NCBI RefSeq assembly: GCF_000725485.1
Contig: NZ_JOAG01000060.1
Span: forward strand, 1 to 49,565
Source: Nonomuraea candida
Lineage (GTDB): Bacteria; Actinomycetota; Actinomycetes; Streptosporangiales; Streptosporangiaceae
Direction: 5' to 3'
Length of the DNA: 49,565 nt
Below the pieces are notes generated by a model that did not search any database, was not told the DNA's origin, and was given only the letters and a program-made list of their open reading frames with translations. This document shows positions 8,911-16,680 of the stretch, piece by piece. Made by a program: the position numbers and the translations under genes. The stretch's first letter is position 1, and each line of letters begins with the position of its first letter.

Positions 8911-9828
8911 GTGCGCACGAGGTGGGTGGCCTGGACGGGGCTGGCGCTCATGGCCGGCTGCGGGGCCGGGCGGGCGCCGGTCGCGCCGGTGGCGGTGGAG
9001 GCGCCGGTCAAGGTCGCGCGGTGCCTGCTGAAGTATCGGGACGACCGGGCGGCGAGCCGGGCCAGGGCCCGGCTCGAACGCGACATCGCCCGCTACGCGC
9101 GGGGCCGGCCGGGCCGGGTCGTCTACGGGGCGCTGGACCTGGTGAGCGGGGTCAGGCTGGGGCACGGCGAGCACGAGCACGACATGATCACCGCCAGCGG
9201 GGCCAAGGTGGACATCCTGGCCGCGCTGCTCCTGCGCCGGGACGGCCGCCTGGACGGCGACGAGCGGGACCTGGCCGCGCGCATGATCAAGGAGAGCGAC
9301 AACAGCGCGGCCGACGCCCTGTGGTCGCGGGTCGGCGGCGGCGGGGCCATGAGCGACTTCTACCGCAGGATCGGGTTGCGGGAGACCACGCCGGGGCCCA
9401 GCTCGTTCTGGGGCGGCACCAACACCAGCCCCGCCGACCGCATCCGCCTGCTGAAGGCGCTGATCAAGGGGGCCGGCGGGGCGAAGGGGCTGACGGCCGC
9501 CGACCGGGGGCTGGTGCTCGGGCTGATGGGCAAGGTGCAGCCGGACCAGGCGTGGGGCGTCAGCGCGGCCGCCCGGCCGGGGGATCGGGTGGCGCTGAAG
9601 AACGGGTGGACGCCGCGGCCGTTCATCCAGAACACGTGGGCCGTGACGAGTTACGGCCGGATCGCCGGGCCCGGGCGGGACCTGCTGCTGTCGGTGCAGA
9701 CGGACCGGCAGCCGGGCGAGGGGACGGGCGTCCAGACCATCGAGGGCATCGCCAGGATGATCGGCGCGCGCCTCGACGGCCTGTCCCCGGTGACCACCCG
9801 CCCCTGCCCGACCAACCCGATCGCCTGA
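8911..9828 (+). CDS. Lipoprotein serine hydrolase of the class A beta-lactamase fold
   Basis: This 305-aa exported protein has a lipobox (LMAGC, Cys17), then a penicillin-recognising serine hydrolase domain. The three active-site motifs are present in order: SxxK as S96-G-A-K99, SDN as S129-D-N131, and a KTG-type motif as K230-N-G232. The omega-loop region (155-175) lacks the deacylating Glu of class A beta-lactamases (no ExxLN), so efficient beta-lactam hydrolysis is unlikely. It could be a peptidase, transpeptidase-like enzyme or penicillin-binding lipoprotein. Start GTG 8911 gives a normal signal peptide after a G-rich SD; the longer frame from 8785 would bury it. Confidence 0.8.
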   Translation: MRTRWVAWTGLALMAGCGAGRAPVAPVAVEAPVKVARCLLKYRDDRAASRARARLERDIARYARGRPGRVVYGALDLVSGVRLGHGEHEHDMITASGAKVDILAALLLRRDGRLDGDERDLAARMIKESDNSAADALWSRVGGGGAMSDFYRRIGLRETTPGPSSFWGGTNTSPADRIRLLKALIKGAGGAKGLTAADRGLVLGLMGKVQPDQAWGVSAAARPGDRVALKNGWTPRPFIQNTWAVTSYGRIAGPGRDLLLSVQTDRQPGEGTGVQTIEGIARMIGARLDGLSPVTTRPCPTNPIA

Positions 9829-9837
9829 CCTCTCCCC

Positions 9838-9858
9838 GCCGGCCCGCGCCGGGCCGGC
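9838..9858. terminator. Bidirectional terminator hairpin between convergent genes
   Basis: GCCGGCCC (9838-9845) and GGGCCGGC (9851-9858) form a perfect 8-bp stem with a 5-nt loop. An alternative outer stem pairs CCCCGCC with GGCGGGG. It lies between the convergent serine hydrolase and MFS genes, with no T-tract, as is common in actinomycetes. Confidence 0.6.
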
Positions 9859-9871
9859 CCGAGGCGGGGGC

Positions 9872-11383
9872 TCACTGGTGTGCGGCGGCGAGGACGTCCT
9901 CGGGGATGACCTTCGGCACGCCGCGCAGCCCCACCAGCGCGAGCACCGCCACCACGGCCAGCAGGCCCGCCGTGACGAGCGAGGTGAGCTGCATGCCCTC
10001 CATGAAGGCCGCCTGCGCCGCCCGTACGAGCTCGCCCGCCTGCTCGGCGGGCAGCGCGGCGGCCTGGTCCAGGGCGCCGGCCAGCGACTCCCGGGCGGGC
10101 AGGTCCGCCACCCCGGCGGGCAGCTCCAGGCCGGCCCGGTAGGCGCTGGTCAGCACCGTGCCCAGGATCGCGATGCCGAGCGCCCCGCCCAGCTCGAACG
10201 CCGTCTCCGACACCGCGGCGGCGGCCCCCGCACGCTGCCGCGGCGCCGTGGCCAGCACGTTGTCGTTGTTGACGGTGAAGGCGAAACCGACGCCCATGCC
10301 CTGGATCACCATGACGGGGAGCAGCGCGAGGTAGTTCAGCTCGGTGCCGAGCGTGGCGTAGTAGAGGAACGCGGCGGCGTTCATGGCCAGGCCGAGCGCG
10401 ACCACGCCGTTCCTGCCGACGAGGTGGATGAGCCGGGCGGCGAGGACGCCGCCCACCGCGCCGGCCAGGCCGCCGGGGAGCTGGGCCAGCCCCGCCTGCA
10501 GCGGCGACCAGCCGAGCACGAGCTGGAGGTACCAGGCGAACATCAGCATCATGGCCGACATGGCGAAGATCGCCAGCAGGTTCGTCAGGATGGACGCGCT
10601 GAACGCCCTGCGCGCGAAGAGCCGCACGTCGATCAGCGGCTCGGGCAGCCGCGTCTGCCGCCACACGAACAGCGCCGGCAGCACGACCCCCGCCACGCCC
10701 GCGCCCAGGACGTCGGCGTGCTCGACGCCCTTGTGCGCGGCCTCCTTGATCGCGTAGATGGCGGTCACGATGCCGCCGAACGAGAGCACGACGCTGATCA
10801 GGTCGATCCGGCCCGCGTGCGGGTTGCGCGACTCGGGCAGCACCAGGGCGCCGGCGACGAGCACCAGCGCCATGATCGGCACGTTGATCAGGAAGACCGA
10901 GCCCCACCAGAAGTGGTCGAGCAGCAGGCCGCCGACGACCGGGCCGACCGCGAACCCGGCGGCGCTCATCCCGCTCCAGACGCCGATGGCCGCGGTCCGC
11001 TCGCCGGGCTCGGTGAACACGTTGCGGATGATCGACAGGGTCGAGGGCATGATCGTGGCGCCGGCCACGCCGAGCAGCGCCCTGGCGGCGATCAGCAGCT
11101 CGGGGGTGGGCGCGTACGCGGTGACCACGGAGGCGGCGCCGAACGCGGCAGCGCCGATCAGCAGCAGGCGCTTGCGGCCGATGCGGTCGCCGAGGTTGCC
11201 CATGGTGACGAGCAGGCCGGCCAGGGCGAAGCCGTACATGTCGCCGATCCACAGCAGTTGCGTGGAGGTCGCGCCGAGGTCGGCCACCAGCCGGGGCAGG
11301 GCCAGGTGCAGGACCGTGAGGTCGAGGGAGAGCAGGAGGGTGGCCAGGCAGGCGATGGCCAGACAGGACCATTTGTTCTTCAT
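9872..11383 (-). CDS. MFS drug exporter, DHA2 (EmrB/QacA) type
   Basis: This 503-aa protein has about 14 hydrophobic segments. Family motifs are LDLTVLHLALPRL in the first helix (compare LDxTIVNVALP), motif A GNLGDRIGRKR, and SVFLINVPI after helix 6. Proteins of this family export drugs, dyes or secondary metabolites using proton motive force. The ATG at 11383 gives the canonical cytoplasmic start. It lies 35 bp downstream of the large BTAD regulator on the same strand, so the regulator may control it or be co-transcribed with it. The substrate is unknown. Confidence 0.88.
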   Translation of the reverse strand: MKNKWSCLAIACLATLLLSLDLTVLHLALPRLVADLGATSTQLLWIGDMYGFALAGLLVTMGNLGDRIGRKRLLLIGAAAFGAASVVTAYAPTPELLIAARALLGVAGATIMPSTLSIIRNVFTEPGERTAAIGVWSGMSAAGFAVGPVVGGLLLDHFWWGSVFLINVPIMALVLVAGALVLPESRNPHAGRIDLISVVLSFGGIVTAIYAIKEAAHKGVEHADVLGAGVAGVVLPALFVWRQTRLPEPLIDVRLFARRAFSASILTNLLAIFAMSAMMLMFAWYLQLVLGWSPLQAGLAQLPGGLAGAVGGVLAARLIHLVGRNGVVALGLAMNAAAFLYYATLGTELNYLALLPVMVIQGMGVGFAFTVNNDNVLATAPRQRAGAAAAVSETAFELGGALGIAILGTVLTSAYRAGLELPAGVADLPARESLAGALDQAAALPAEQAGELVRAAQAAFMEGMQLTSLVTAGLLAVVAVLALVGLRGVPKVIPEDVLAAAHQ

Positions 11384-11418
11384 GCCGCCCACTCTCGGGA
11401 GGGCGGCTGACGGCGGGC

Positions 11419-14319
11419 CTACCGTTCGCTGACGGTCCGTCCGGCCCGTCCTTCGCCGGTCCCCTGCCCGCCGGCCGTGCCGGCGGCCTGGGCCAGGGCG
11501 GCGTCGATGCGGCTGCGGGTGTCCTCGGTGCTGTACCAGCTGCCGGGGCACACCTCGCGGGCCCGGAGCAGCAGGGGGCGGGCCGCGCCGGGGTCGCCGC
11601 GCTCCAGCTCCACCTCGCCCAGGCCGAGCCAGGCCCAGGCCAGGGTCTCCATGAGGCCGTGGCGGCGCGACAGCTCGGCCGCCCGCGTGTAGTCGGCCCG
11701 CGCGCCCTCCGCGTCGTCCAGGCGGAGCCGGGCGTCGGCCCGCCGGCACAGCCCCTCGCAGATCTCGGTGGTCGAGCCCAGCAGCCGGGCCAGCTCCAGC
11801 GCCTCCTCCGCCAGCGCGTGCGCGGCGTGGTAGTCGCCCTGCAACTGGCGCAGGGACCCGAGCCCGGACAGCACCAGCACCCGGCCCCACCGCTCCCCGA
11901 TGGCCTTGAACGCGGCCAGGCTCAGCTCGAAGTGGACCAGCGCCTCGTCGATCCGGCCGAGCACCTGCAGCACGAACGCCTGACCGCAGTACGACAGCGC
12001 CATCATCCACGGCGGGAGGTCCGCGGGCCGCTGCAGGAGCAGCTGGTAGGTGGCCTGGAAGCTGGCGGGCGGCCCGGTGAACATCGACAGCAGCATCATC
12101 AGGAACTCCACCCGCCGGGGCAGGTAGTTGATCGGCATCAGCCGGCGCACCTCGTCCAGCCGGGCGTTCAGGGTCTCGTCCGTGCCGCCGGTCCAGGCCG
12201 TGATGAGCACGCACATGACGTACTCCTCGTCGAGGCCGGGGATGCGCGTGTCGCCGAGCGCGTCCAGCACCCCGGCGGCCAGGCTCGCGCTGGTGACGCG
12301 CCGCCCGCGCATCCACCAGTAGCAGGCGCTGTGGGCCACGAGCCGCAGGCCCAGGTCGAGCCGCCCGGACTCGATCGCCCAGCGGACCGCCGCGTCGAGG
12401 TCGCCGCTCTCCTCGTCGAGCCTGGCCAGCCACTCCAGCTGCTCGGCGGTGCGCAGCCGGGGGTCGGCGGCCATCATCAGGTCGAGGTGGTAGCGGGCGT
12501 GCGCGTCGCGGAGGTCGTCCTTCTCGCCCGACTCCGCCAGCCGCTCCAGGCAGAACGCCCTGATCGTCTCCAGCATGCGAAAGCGCCCGTCCACGAACTC
12601 GACCAGCGACTTCTCCGCCAGCGAGAACAGCACCTCCTCCGGCAGCCCGCACACCCGCTCGGCCGCCTCCGGCCGGGCGCCGCCCACGAACACGCTCAGC
12701 CGCCTGGCCATCCGCTGCTCGTCCTCGTCCAGCAGGTCCCAGCTCCAGGCGACCACGGCGTGCAGCGTCTGGTGGCGCGGCAGCGCCGTACGGCTGCCGC
12801 GCGTCAGCAGCCGGAACCGGTCCTCCAGCCGGGCGGCGACGTCGGCGACCGACAGCGTGCGCAGCCGCGCCGCGGCCAGCTCGATGGCCAGCGGCAGCCC
12901 GTCGAGCGCGCGGCAGATGTGCACGAGGTGCGCGGCGGTGGCGGCGTCCACCTCGAAGCCGGGCCGGACGGCGGCGGCCCGGTCGGCGAACAGCCGCACG
13001 GCCGGGTAGTCCAGCGGGTTGTCCGCCTCCGGCGGCGGCAGCCGCAGCGGCGCCACGGGCAGGATCGACTCGCCGGTGATGCCCAGCGCCTCCCGGCCCG
13101 TCACCAGCACGCGCAGGCCGGGGCAGCCGGCCAGCAACTGGTCGGCCAGCTCGGCCGTGGCCGCGACGAGGTGCTCGCAGTTGTCCAGGACCAGCAGCAG
13201 CTCGCGCTCGGCGAGCGCGGCGATCAGCCGGGTGGCCGGGGCGACGACGACCTGCTCGGTGGTGGGCCGTACGGCGTCGCGGATGCCGAGCGCGGCCAGC
13301 ACGGCCTGCGGCACGCCGTCGCCGTCGGAGACGGGCGCGAGCGGCACGAAGCACACGTCGCCCGGCTCCCGCGCGGCCCGCTCGATCGCCAGCCGCGTCT
13401 TGCCCGCGCCGCCGGGGCCGATCAGCGTGACGAGCCTGCCCTCGCGGAGCCTGGCGTCGAGCCGCGCGAGGTCCTCCGCGCGGCCCACGAAGCTGGTGAG
13501 CTGCGCCCGCAACCCCTGCCTGACCGCCCGCGGCGCCGCCTCCCGCCCGGCCTCGCCGTCGTGCCCGCCCCCCGGCAGGTGGGCGGCGCCCAGGGCGGGG
13601 TCGGCGCGGAGCACGGCCAGATGGGCGGCGGCCAGCTCGGCCCCCGGCTCCACGCCCAGCTCCTCGTCCAGCAGCTTCCTGGTCTCCTCGTAGACGGTCA
13701 GCGCCTCGGCCTGGCGGCCGCTGCCGTACAGGGCGCGCATGAGCTGGGCGCGCAGCCGCTCGCGCAGCGGGTGCGCGGCGGTGAGCTGGCTCAGCTCGGC
13801 CACCAGCTCCCGGTGCCTGCCCAGGTCGAGGTCCGCCTGCACGCGGTCCTCGGTGGCGGTCAGCCGCAGCTCCTCCAGCGCCGCCGCGGCGGCCTCGGCG
13901 TGCGGCGCGTCGGCCAGCGGCGCGCCGCGCCACAACTCCAGCGCCTCGCGCAGCAGCGCCGCCGCCCGCGCCGGGTCGCCGCCGGCCAGCGCCTGCGCGC
14001 CGGCCCTGGCCAGCAGCTCGAACCGGCGGGCGTCCACGTCCTGCGGCTGCGCGACCAGCCGGTATCCGGCCGGGTGGAACTCCACCAGGTCCCGGCCCAG
14101 CACCCGGCGCAGCCGGGACACCTGCGACTGCAGCGCGTTGGCCACGCCTTCCGGGGGCCTGGGGCCGTACATGCCGGACACGAGCTGCTCGGCGCCGACG
14201 ACGTGGCCGGCGTGCAGGGCGAGCAGTGTCAGCAGCGCGCGTACGCGCGGGCCGCCGAGCGGGACCCGCTCGCCGTCCTCGTCCAGCACGTTGGTGGGCC
14301 CGAGGATCTGGAAGCGCAT
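11419..14319 (-). CDS. BTAD/AfsR-type regulator with NTPase and TPR domains
   Basis: This 966-aa regulator has, in order, an OmpR-like winged helix (1-95, MRFQILGPTNV start), a bacterial transcriptional activator domain (about 98-240), a STAND-type NTPase with Walker A GPGGAGKT (301-308) and the LLLVLDNCEHL Walker B segment, and a C-terminal TPR-like helical half (about 600-950). AfsR/SARP-family proteins of this layout activate secondary-metabolism or export genes. Start ATG 14319 gives the exact family N-terminus. It has no Shine-Dalgarno; a GATAAT -10-like box 6 nt upstream suggests a leaderless mRNA. The MFS gene follows and is the likeliest target. Confidence 0.9.
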   Translation of the reverse strand: MRFQILGPTNVLDEDGERVPLGGPRVRALLTLLALHAGHVVGAEQLVSGMYGPRPPEGVANALQSQVSRLRRVLGRDLVEFHPAGYRLVAQPQDVDARRFELLARAGAQALAGGDPARAAALLREALELWRGAPLADAPHAEAAAAALEELRLTATEDRVQADLDLGRHRELVAELSQLTAAHPLRERLRAQLMRALYGSGRQAEALTVYEETRKLLDEELGVEPGAELAAAHLAVLRADPALGAAHLPGGGHDGEAGREAAPRAVRQGLRAQLTSFVGRAEDLARLDARLREGRLVTLIGPGGAGKTRLAIERAAREPGDVCFVPLAPVSDGDGVPQAVLAALGIRDAVRPTTEQVVVAPATRLIAALAERELLLVLDNCEHLVAATAELADQLLAGCPGLRVLVTGREALGITGESILPVAPLRLPPPEADNPLDYPAVRLFADRAAAVRPGFEVDAATAAHLVHICRALDGLPLAIELAAARLRTLSVADVAARLEDRFRLLTRGSRTALPRHQTLHAVVAWSWDLLDEDEQRMARRLSVFVGGARPEAAERVCGLPEEVLFSLAEKSLVEFVDGRFRMLETIRAFCLERLAESGEKDDLRDAHARYHLDLMMAADPRLRTAEQLEWLARLDEESGDLDAAVRWAIESGRLDLGLRLVAHSACYWWMRGRRVTSASLAAGVLDALGDTRIPGLDEEYVMCVLITAWTGGTDETLNARLDEVRRLMPINYLPRRVEFLMMLLSMFTGPPASFQATYQLLLQRPADLPPWMMALSYCGQAFVLQVLGRIDEALVHFELSLAAFKAIGERWGRVLVLSGLGSLRQLQGDYHAAHALAEEALELARLLGSTTEICEGLCRRADARLRLDDAEGARADYTRAAELSRRHGLMETLAWAWLGLGEVELERGDPGAARPLLLRAREVCPGSWYSTEDTRSRIDAALAQAAGTAGGQGTGEGRAGRTVSER

Positions 14320-14320
14320 A

Positions 14321-14335
14321 CCACGATTATCGTGG
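14321..14335 (-). promoter_or_regulatory. Palindromic operator overlapping a -10 box
   Basis: CCACGATTATCGTGG is a perfect 7-1-7 palindrome lying 1 bp upstream of the BTAD regulator start and overlapping the end of the PEP-mutase gene. Read on the minus strand it contains GATAAT, a near-consensus -10 located 6 nt before the ATG. A protein bound here would block the promoter, so autoregulation or repression is plausible. No clear -35 is seen. Confidence 0.55.
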
Positions 14336-15070
14336 CAGCCTGGCGACGATCTGCGCATATGTCGGCGTCTGCGGGGCGGGTTCGCCGCGTGCGGCCAGCA
14401 CCGTGCCCAGCGCCGCACCCAGCGCGGCCCGATAGAGCAGCGAGCCGGTGCTCACCCTGGCCACCCCCGCCTCGGCCAGCCGCGCGAGACCGGGGCCGCC
14501 GGGGGAGTAGAGCACGTTGAGCGGCAGCGGCGTGCTCGCGACCACCTCGGCGATCTCGCCCGGATCGCTCAGACCCGGCACGAAGATCCCGTCCGCGTGG
14601 CCGTAGGCGCGCACCCGCTCGATCGTGTCGTCGCCGGTCTTGAGCCAGTACGTGTCCGTGCGCGCGTTGACGAACACCCCGTGCCCCGTGGCGGCCTCGA
14701 TGATCCGCTGCTGCAGCCCGATGGGGCGCAGCGTGCCGTCGGGCCGGCCGTCCTCCAGGTTCACCCCCGCCACTCCCAGCGCGGCCAGGCTCGCCACCAG
14801 GTCGGACACCTCGCCGGGATCGTCGCTGAACCCGCCCTCGATGTCCACGGTGACCAGCACGCCCAGCCCGCACATGGCCTCGGCCAGCTCGATCGTCTCG
14901 GCCCTGGTGGCGCCGGCCGCGTCGGGCCTGCCGTGCACGGCCGCCACGCCCAGGCTGGTGGTGCCGATCGCCGGGAACCCGTGCGCGGCCAGGTAGGCCG
15001 CCGAGCCGTAGTCCCAGGCGTTGGGCAGCAGCAGCGGGTCGCCGGGGCGGTGCAGGTCGCGGAGGCTCAT
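14327..15070 (-). CDS. Isocitrate lyase/PEP mutase superfamily enzyme
   Basis: This 247-aa TIM-barrel protein has the metal-binding VDIEGGFSDD segment and GVNLEDG, plus LPNAWDYGSA near the start, all typical of the phosphonomutase/isocitrate-lyase superfamily. Members form or break C-C or C-P bonds next to a carboxylate (for example oxaloacetate hydrolase, methylisocitrate lyase). The exact reaction is not readable here. The ATG at 15070 overlaps the P450 stop (ATGA), so the two proteins are translationally coupled. It ends 7 bp before the BTAD regulator start. Confidence 0.85.
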   Translation of the reverse strand: MSLRDLHRPGDPLLLPNAWDYGSAAYLAAHGFPAIGTTSLGVAAVHGRPDAAGATRAETIELAEAMCGLGVLVTVDIEGGFSDDPGEVSDLVASLAALGVAGVNLEDGRPDGTLRPIGLQQRIIEAATGHGVFVNARTDTYWLKTGDDTIERVRAYGHADGIFVPGLSDPGEIAEVVASTPLPLNVLYSPGGPGLARLAEAGVARVSTGSLLYRAALGAALGTVLAARGEPAPQTPTYAQIVARLPR

Positions 15071-15930
15071 CGCAGCAGTCCTTCCAGTACGCCGGCGGCC
15101 AGCGCGAGCGCGTGGGCGGGAGCGGGGCAGGGGCGTACGCCGTGACCGAAGGTCAGGTGCGGGGCGTGGCCGCGCGTGGTGTCGAACACCTCGGGATCGG
15201 GGAACACGCCGGGGTCGCGGTTGGCGGCCACCAGGTCGATCGTCACCTCGTCGCCGGTGTGCGCGTCGAGCCTGCGGGTGACCTTGAGCGGCGGGTCCTG
15301 CCTGAGCGTCTCACACAGCAGCGCGTCGATGTCGTCCCCCGGCTCGGCATGCCCGAGCGCGGTCTCGATCAGCGCTTCCGTCGCGGCGTGGGCCTGGAGG
15401 AGCAGCGTGATCACCGGGAGGGAGGCCGTCTTCAGCAGTTCGGCGACGGCGGCGTCGGCCCGCGGGCTCTCCTCGCCCGACAGGTAGCCGGCCGCGGCGT
15501 CGGCGACCGCGCGCGTGTCGGGCACTCCGAGTGCGGCTCCGAGCACGGCCGTGGGCACCCCCCGCCACTCGCCGCGCCGTTCCCCGGCCGCGGCGTCGCT
15601 CACCTCTCCGCTCGCGCTCCCGGCGGGTTCTCCGGCGGGTTCTCCGGTGGCTTGTCCGGTGGCTTGTCCGGTGGCTTGTCCGGTGGCTCGTCCGGTGGCT
15701 CGTCTGGTGGCCTCTCTGGCCGCCGCTCGCAGCTCGGCGGGGTCCAGCCCGCTCAGCAGCTCGACCAGCTCCCCGCGCCGCCGCGCGTGCGTCTCTCCGG
15801 TGCTGAACCGCGACACCCGGGCGCGCAGCCAGGCCAGCGTCCCCTCCTCGCCGTCCTGTCGTACGGGCGGCGGCACGTACCGGGGGTCGGAGAGCACCGC
15901 CCGGGCCTCTGCATGGCGTGTGATGAGCAT
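15067..15930 (-). CDS. Miniature cytochrome P450-like protein
   Basis: This 287-aa protein has recognisable P450 landmarks: LITRHAEARAVLSDPR at the very N-terminus, an I-helix-like LLQAHAATEAL (Thr184), ExxR as E207-T-L-R210, NRDPGVFPDPEVFD, and the haem loop FGHGVRPC with Cys268. A normal bacterial P450 is about 400 aa, so some 35 residues are missing in front and the helix C-G region is shortened. A tetrapeptide repeat (ATGQ/ATGR/EPAG, about residues 77-104) occupies that gap. Downstream of the Cys the usual GxxLA is replaced by PAPAHALALA. Haem binding is possible but activity is uncertain. A TAGCGT box 6 nt before the ATG suggests leaderless expression. Confidence 0.75.
   Translation of the reverse strand: MLITRHAEARAVLSDPRYVPPPVRQDGEEGTLAWLRARVSRFSTGETHARRRGELVELLSGLDPAELRAAAREATRRATGRATGQATGQATGQATGEPAGEPAGSASGEVSDAAAGERRGEWRGVPTAVLGAALGVPDTRAVADAAAGYLSGEESPRADAAVAELLKTASLPVITLLLQAHAATEALIETALGHAEPGDDIDALLCETLRQDPPLKVTRRLDAHTGDEVTIDLVAANRDPGVFPDPEVFDTTRGHAPHLTFGHGVRPCPAPAHALALAAGVLEGLLR
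15621..15716. repeat. 12-bp in-frame tandem repeat inside the P450-like gene
   Basis: Eight 12-bp units (consensus CGGTGGCTTGTC, flanking copies CGGCGGGTTCTC and TGGTGGCCTCTC) encode a four-residue repeat on the minus strand. The multiple-of-three unit keeps the frame open. Confidence 0.9.
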
Positions 15931-15978
15931 GGGTTCACGCTAGGGCGCACTCCTTTCGCCGGCGGTCGAAGTGTGGCC

Positions 15979-16680
15979 TCAGGCGGCCAGCTGCTCCGGC
16001 TCCCCGGCCTCGTCCCGCCGCTGCCGTCCCGCCCCGGCGCCGGCCTGCTCCGGCGGCGCGACCGCGGCCGTGGCGGTGCCCCTGCCCGCGACCGCGACCA
16101 GTGCCATGGCGACGAGCAGCGCCATCTCGCCCACCACCACGGCGCGCTCCAGCAGCCCGTAGTAGCCGGCCCCGTTGATCAGCGGCGAGGTGAAGGAGGC
16201 CGGGTGGGCGGCCAGGTAGACGGCCAGCGCCACGGCGGAGGCCATGCTCATGGCGCGCACCGCGTTCCACCCGGGGGTGGCCCGCCTGCCCCGGGCCAGG
16301 ACCCACCCGGCGACCGGCAGCGAGGTGAACACGAGGGCCGCCGACCAGCGGTGGATCTCGCCGGAGAGCGTGCCGATCTGCGAGGTGCCCGGATCGGTGG
16401 GGAAGACCGCGCTCATCATCAGCCCGGCGGCCCCGGCCAGCAGCAGCACCCGGGCGGCCGCGGTGCGCGCCGGCTCGGTGGCGGCCAGCCCGTACGCCAG
16501 ACACAGGCAGGCCCCCGCCAGGGCCAGCATCCCGACCAGCACGGGCACCAGCCCGCCGGAGACCAGCGCGTAGTCGCTGAGCAGCACCTGCGTGGGGAGC
16601 GCGAGATCCGCGTACGCCAGCGCGCAGGCCGACACCAGCGTGCCGATCACGGTCGCCCAGACGCTCTGCGCGGGAGTCAT
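15979..16680 (-). CDS. DUF998 family membrane protein
   Basis: This 233-aa integral membrane protein has about six helices and the FPTDPGTSQIGTLSGEIHRWSA block that marks DUF998 proteins. The C-terminus is a hydrophilic, Gln/Gly/Arg-rich tail. Biochemical function is not known. Its ATG overlaps the stop of the upstream glycosyltransferase gene (16677-16680), so the two are coupled and may work together in envelope glycolipid metabolism; that link is inference. Confidence 0.82.
   Translation of the reverse strand: MTPAQSVWATVIGTLVSACALAYADLALPTQVLLSDYALVSGGLVPVLVGMLALAGACLCLAYGLAATEPARTAAARVLLLAGAAGLMMSAVFPTDPGTSQIGTLSGEIHRWSAALVFTSLPVAGWVLARGRRATPGWNAVRAMSMASAVALAVYLAAHPASFTSPLINGAGYYGLLERAVVVGEMALLVAMALVAVAGRGTATAAVAPPEQAGAGAGRQRRDEAGEPEQLAA

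Noticed and set aside
8911..9828. Class A beta-lactamase
   Set aside because: No omega-loop Glu (ExxLN) is visible, so only the fold, not the resistance activity, is claimed.
9872..13933. 1353-aa minus-strand frame seeming to join a regulator and an MFS transporter
   Set aside because: Its N-terminal part is an out-of-frame reading of the BTAD regulator; only the last 503 codons (from 11383) are the real transporter. It is not a fusion.
15067..15930. P450 pseudogene
   Set aside because: The frame is intact, ExxR and the haem Cys are kept, and its end is precisely coupled to the next gene. I keep it as a gene with uncertain activity.
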